From Ypsolopha sequella (lineage: Eukaryota > Arthropoda > Insecta > Lepidoptera > Ypsolophidae), in the NCBI GenBank assembly GCA_934047225.1, contig OW203983.1, forward strand, positions 39,118,310-39,182,309: a stretch of DNA of 64,000 nucleotides, written 5' to 3'. Below are positions 63,925-64,000 of this stretch, piece by piece (position 1 is the first letter of the stretch; each line of letters starts with the position of its first letter). The notes under the pieces are model-generated. The model was not told where the DNA came from and searched no databases. It was given only the letters and a program-made list of their open reading frames with translations. Both the position numbers and the translations under genes were made by a program.

Positions 63925-64000
63925 ATGGATGGCATTGCAACCTTTGCATTTGCAAGCCATAATCCTGTCGAAGCAGTTTCGAAACATTTTCCCGTATTCG
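63925..64000 (+). CDS. Possible start of a gene cut by the window edge
   Basis: An ATG at 63925 opens a frame that stays open to the edge (25 codons, starting MDGIATFAFASHNPVEAVSK). No domain is recognisable in so short a piece, and chance opening is quite possible. Confidence 0.15.
   Translation, partial: MDGIATFAFASHNPVEAVSKHFPVF

Overview
This window looks like a piece of a lepidopteran (moth or butterfly) nuclear genome. It is AT-rich and intron-rich. It carries interspersed repeats that I recognise from Lepidoptera, including an 'aaccggccaag…tttgggtacggaaccct' element and a 'ctgttgcccgcgacttagtcc' element. Its conserved genes are insect-type: an atypical soluble guanylyl cyclase of the Gyc88E/MsGC-beta3 kind, a cytosolic sulfotransferase, TMEM216, mitochondrial ribosomal protein S10 and a ZAD-C2H2 zinc-finger protein. 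I saw no bacterial or organellar genes, no rRNA and no CRISPR array.

Layout. (1) 646-11595, plus strand: the last eight exons of the guanylyl cyclase; its 5' part lies left of the window. The first intron is packed with repeats and holds a cluster of related exon-like modules on the opposite strand (3076-4865). (2) 11.6-22.9 kb: intergenic. It has hAT-type and foldback elements and a broken jockey/CR1-like retrotransposon at 20040-22457. (3) 22988-31843, minus strand: a complete five-exon sulfotransferase of 331 residues, whose 5.7-kb last intron is full of MITEs. (4) 31.8-37.7 kb: repeat mosaics. (5) 37780-41133: two small housekeeping genes arranged tail to tail, TMEM216 (plus, 2 exons, 139 aa) and mRpS10 (minus, 3 exons, 174 aa). 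(6) 41.1-50.3 kb: retrotransposon fragments and MITEs. (7) 50544-52799, plus strand: an intronless ZAD zinc-finger gene with a 3 x 33-residue internal tandem repeat. (8) 54.6-55.8 kb: a decayed reverse-transcriptase fragment with a small MITE inside it. (9) 56405-62766: a Tc1/mariner-like DNA transposon whose transposase is broken and has lost most of its catalytic core. An intact, apparently full-length I-group LINE (two ORFs, poly(A) tail, 12-13 bp target-site duplication) has inserted into it.

The cellular genes show no obvious functional link to one another; this is ordinary synteny in a repeat-dense region. The main points of interest are the nested LINE/Tc1 pair, the TAGTAATG junction between the LINE ORFs, the repeated antisense exon modules inside the cyclase gene, a perfect 53-bp palindrome 210 bp upstream of the zinc-finger ATG, and a three-copy 154-bp MITE whose hairpin arms differ between copies by a paired substitution. 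All assignments come from reading the sequence by eye; no database search was run.
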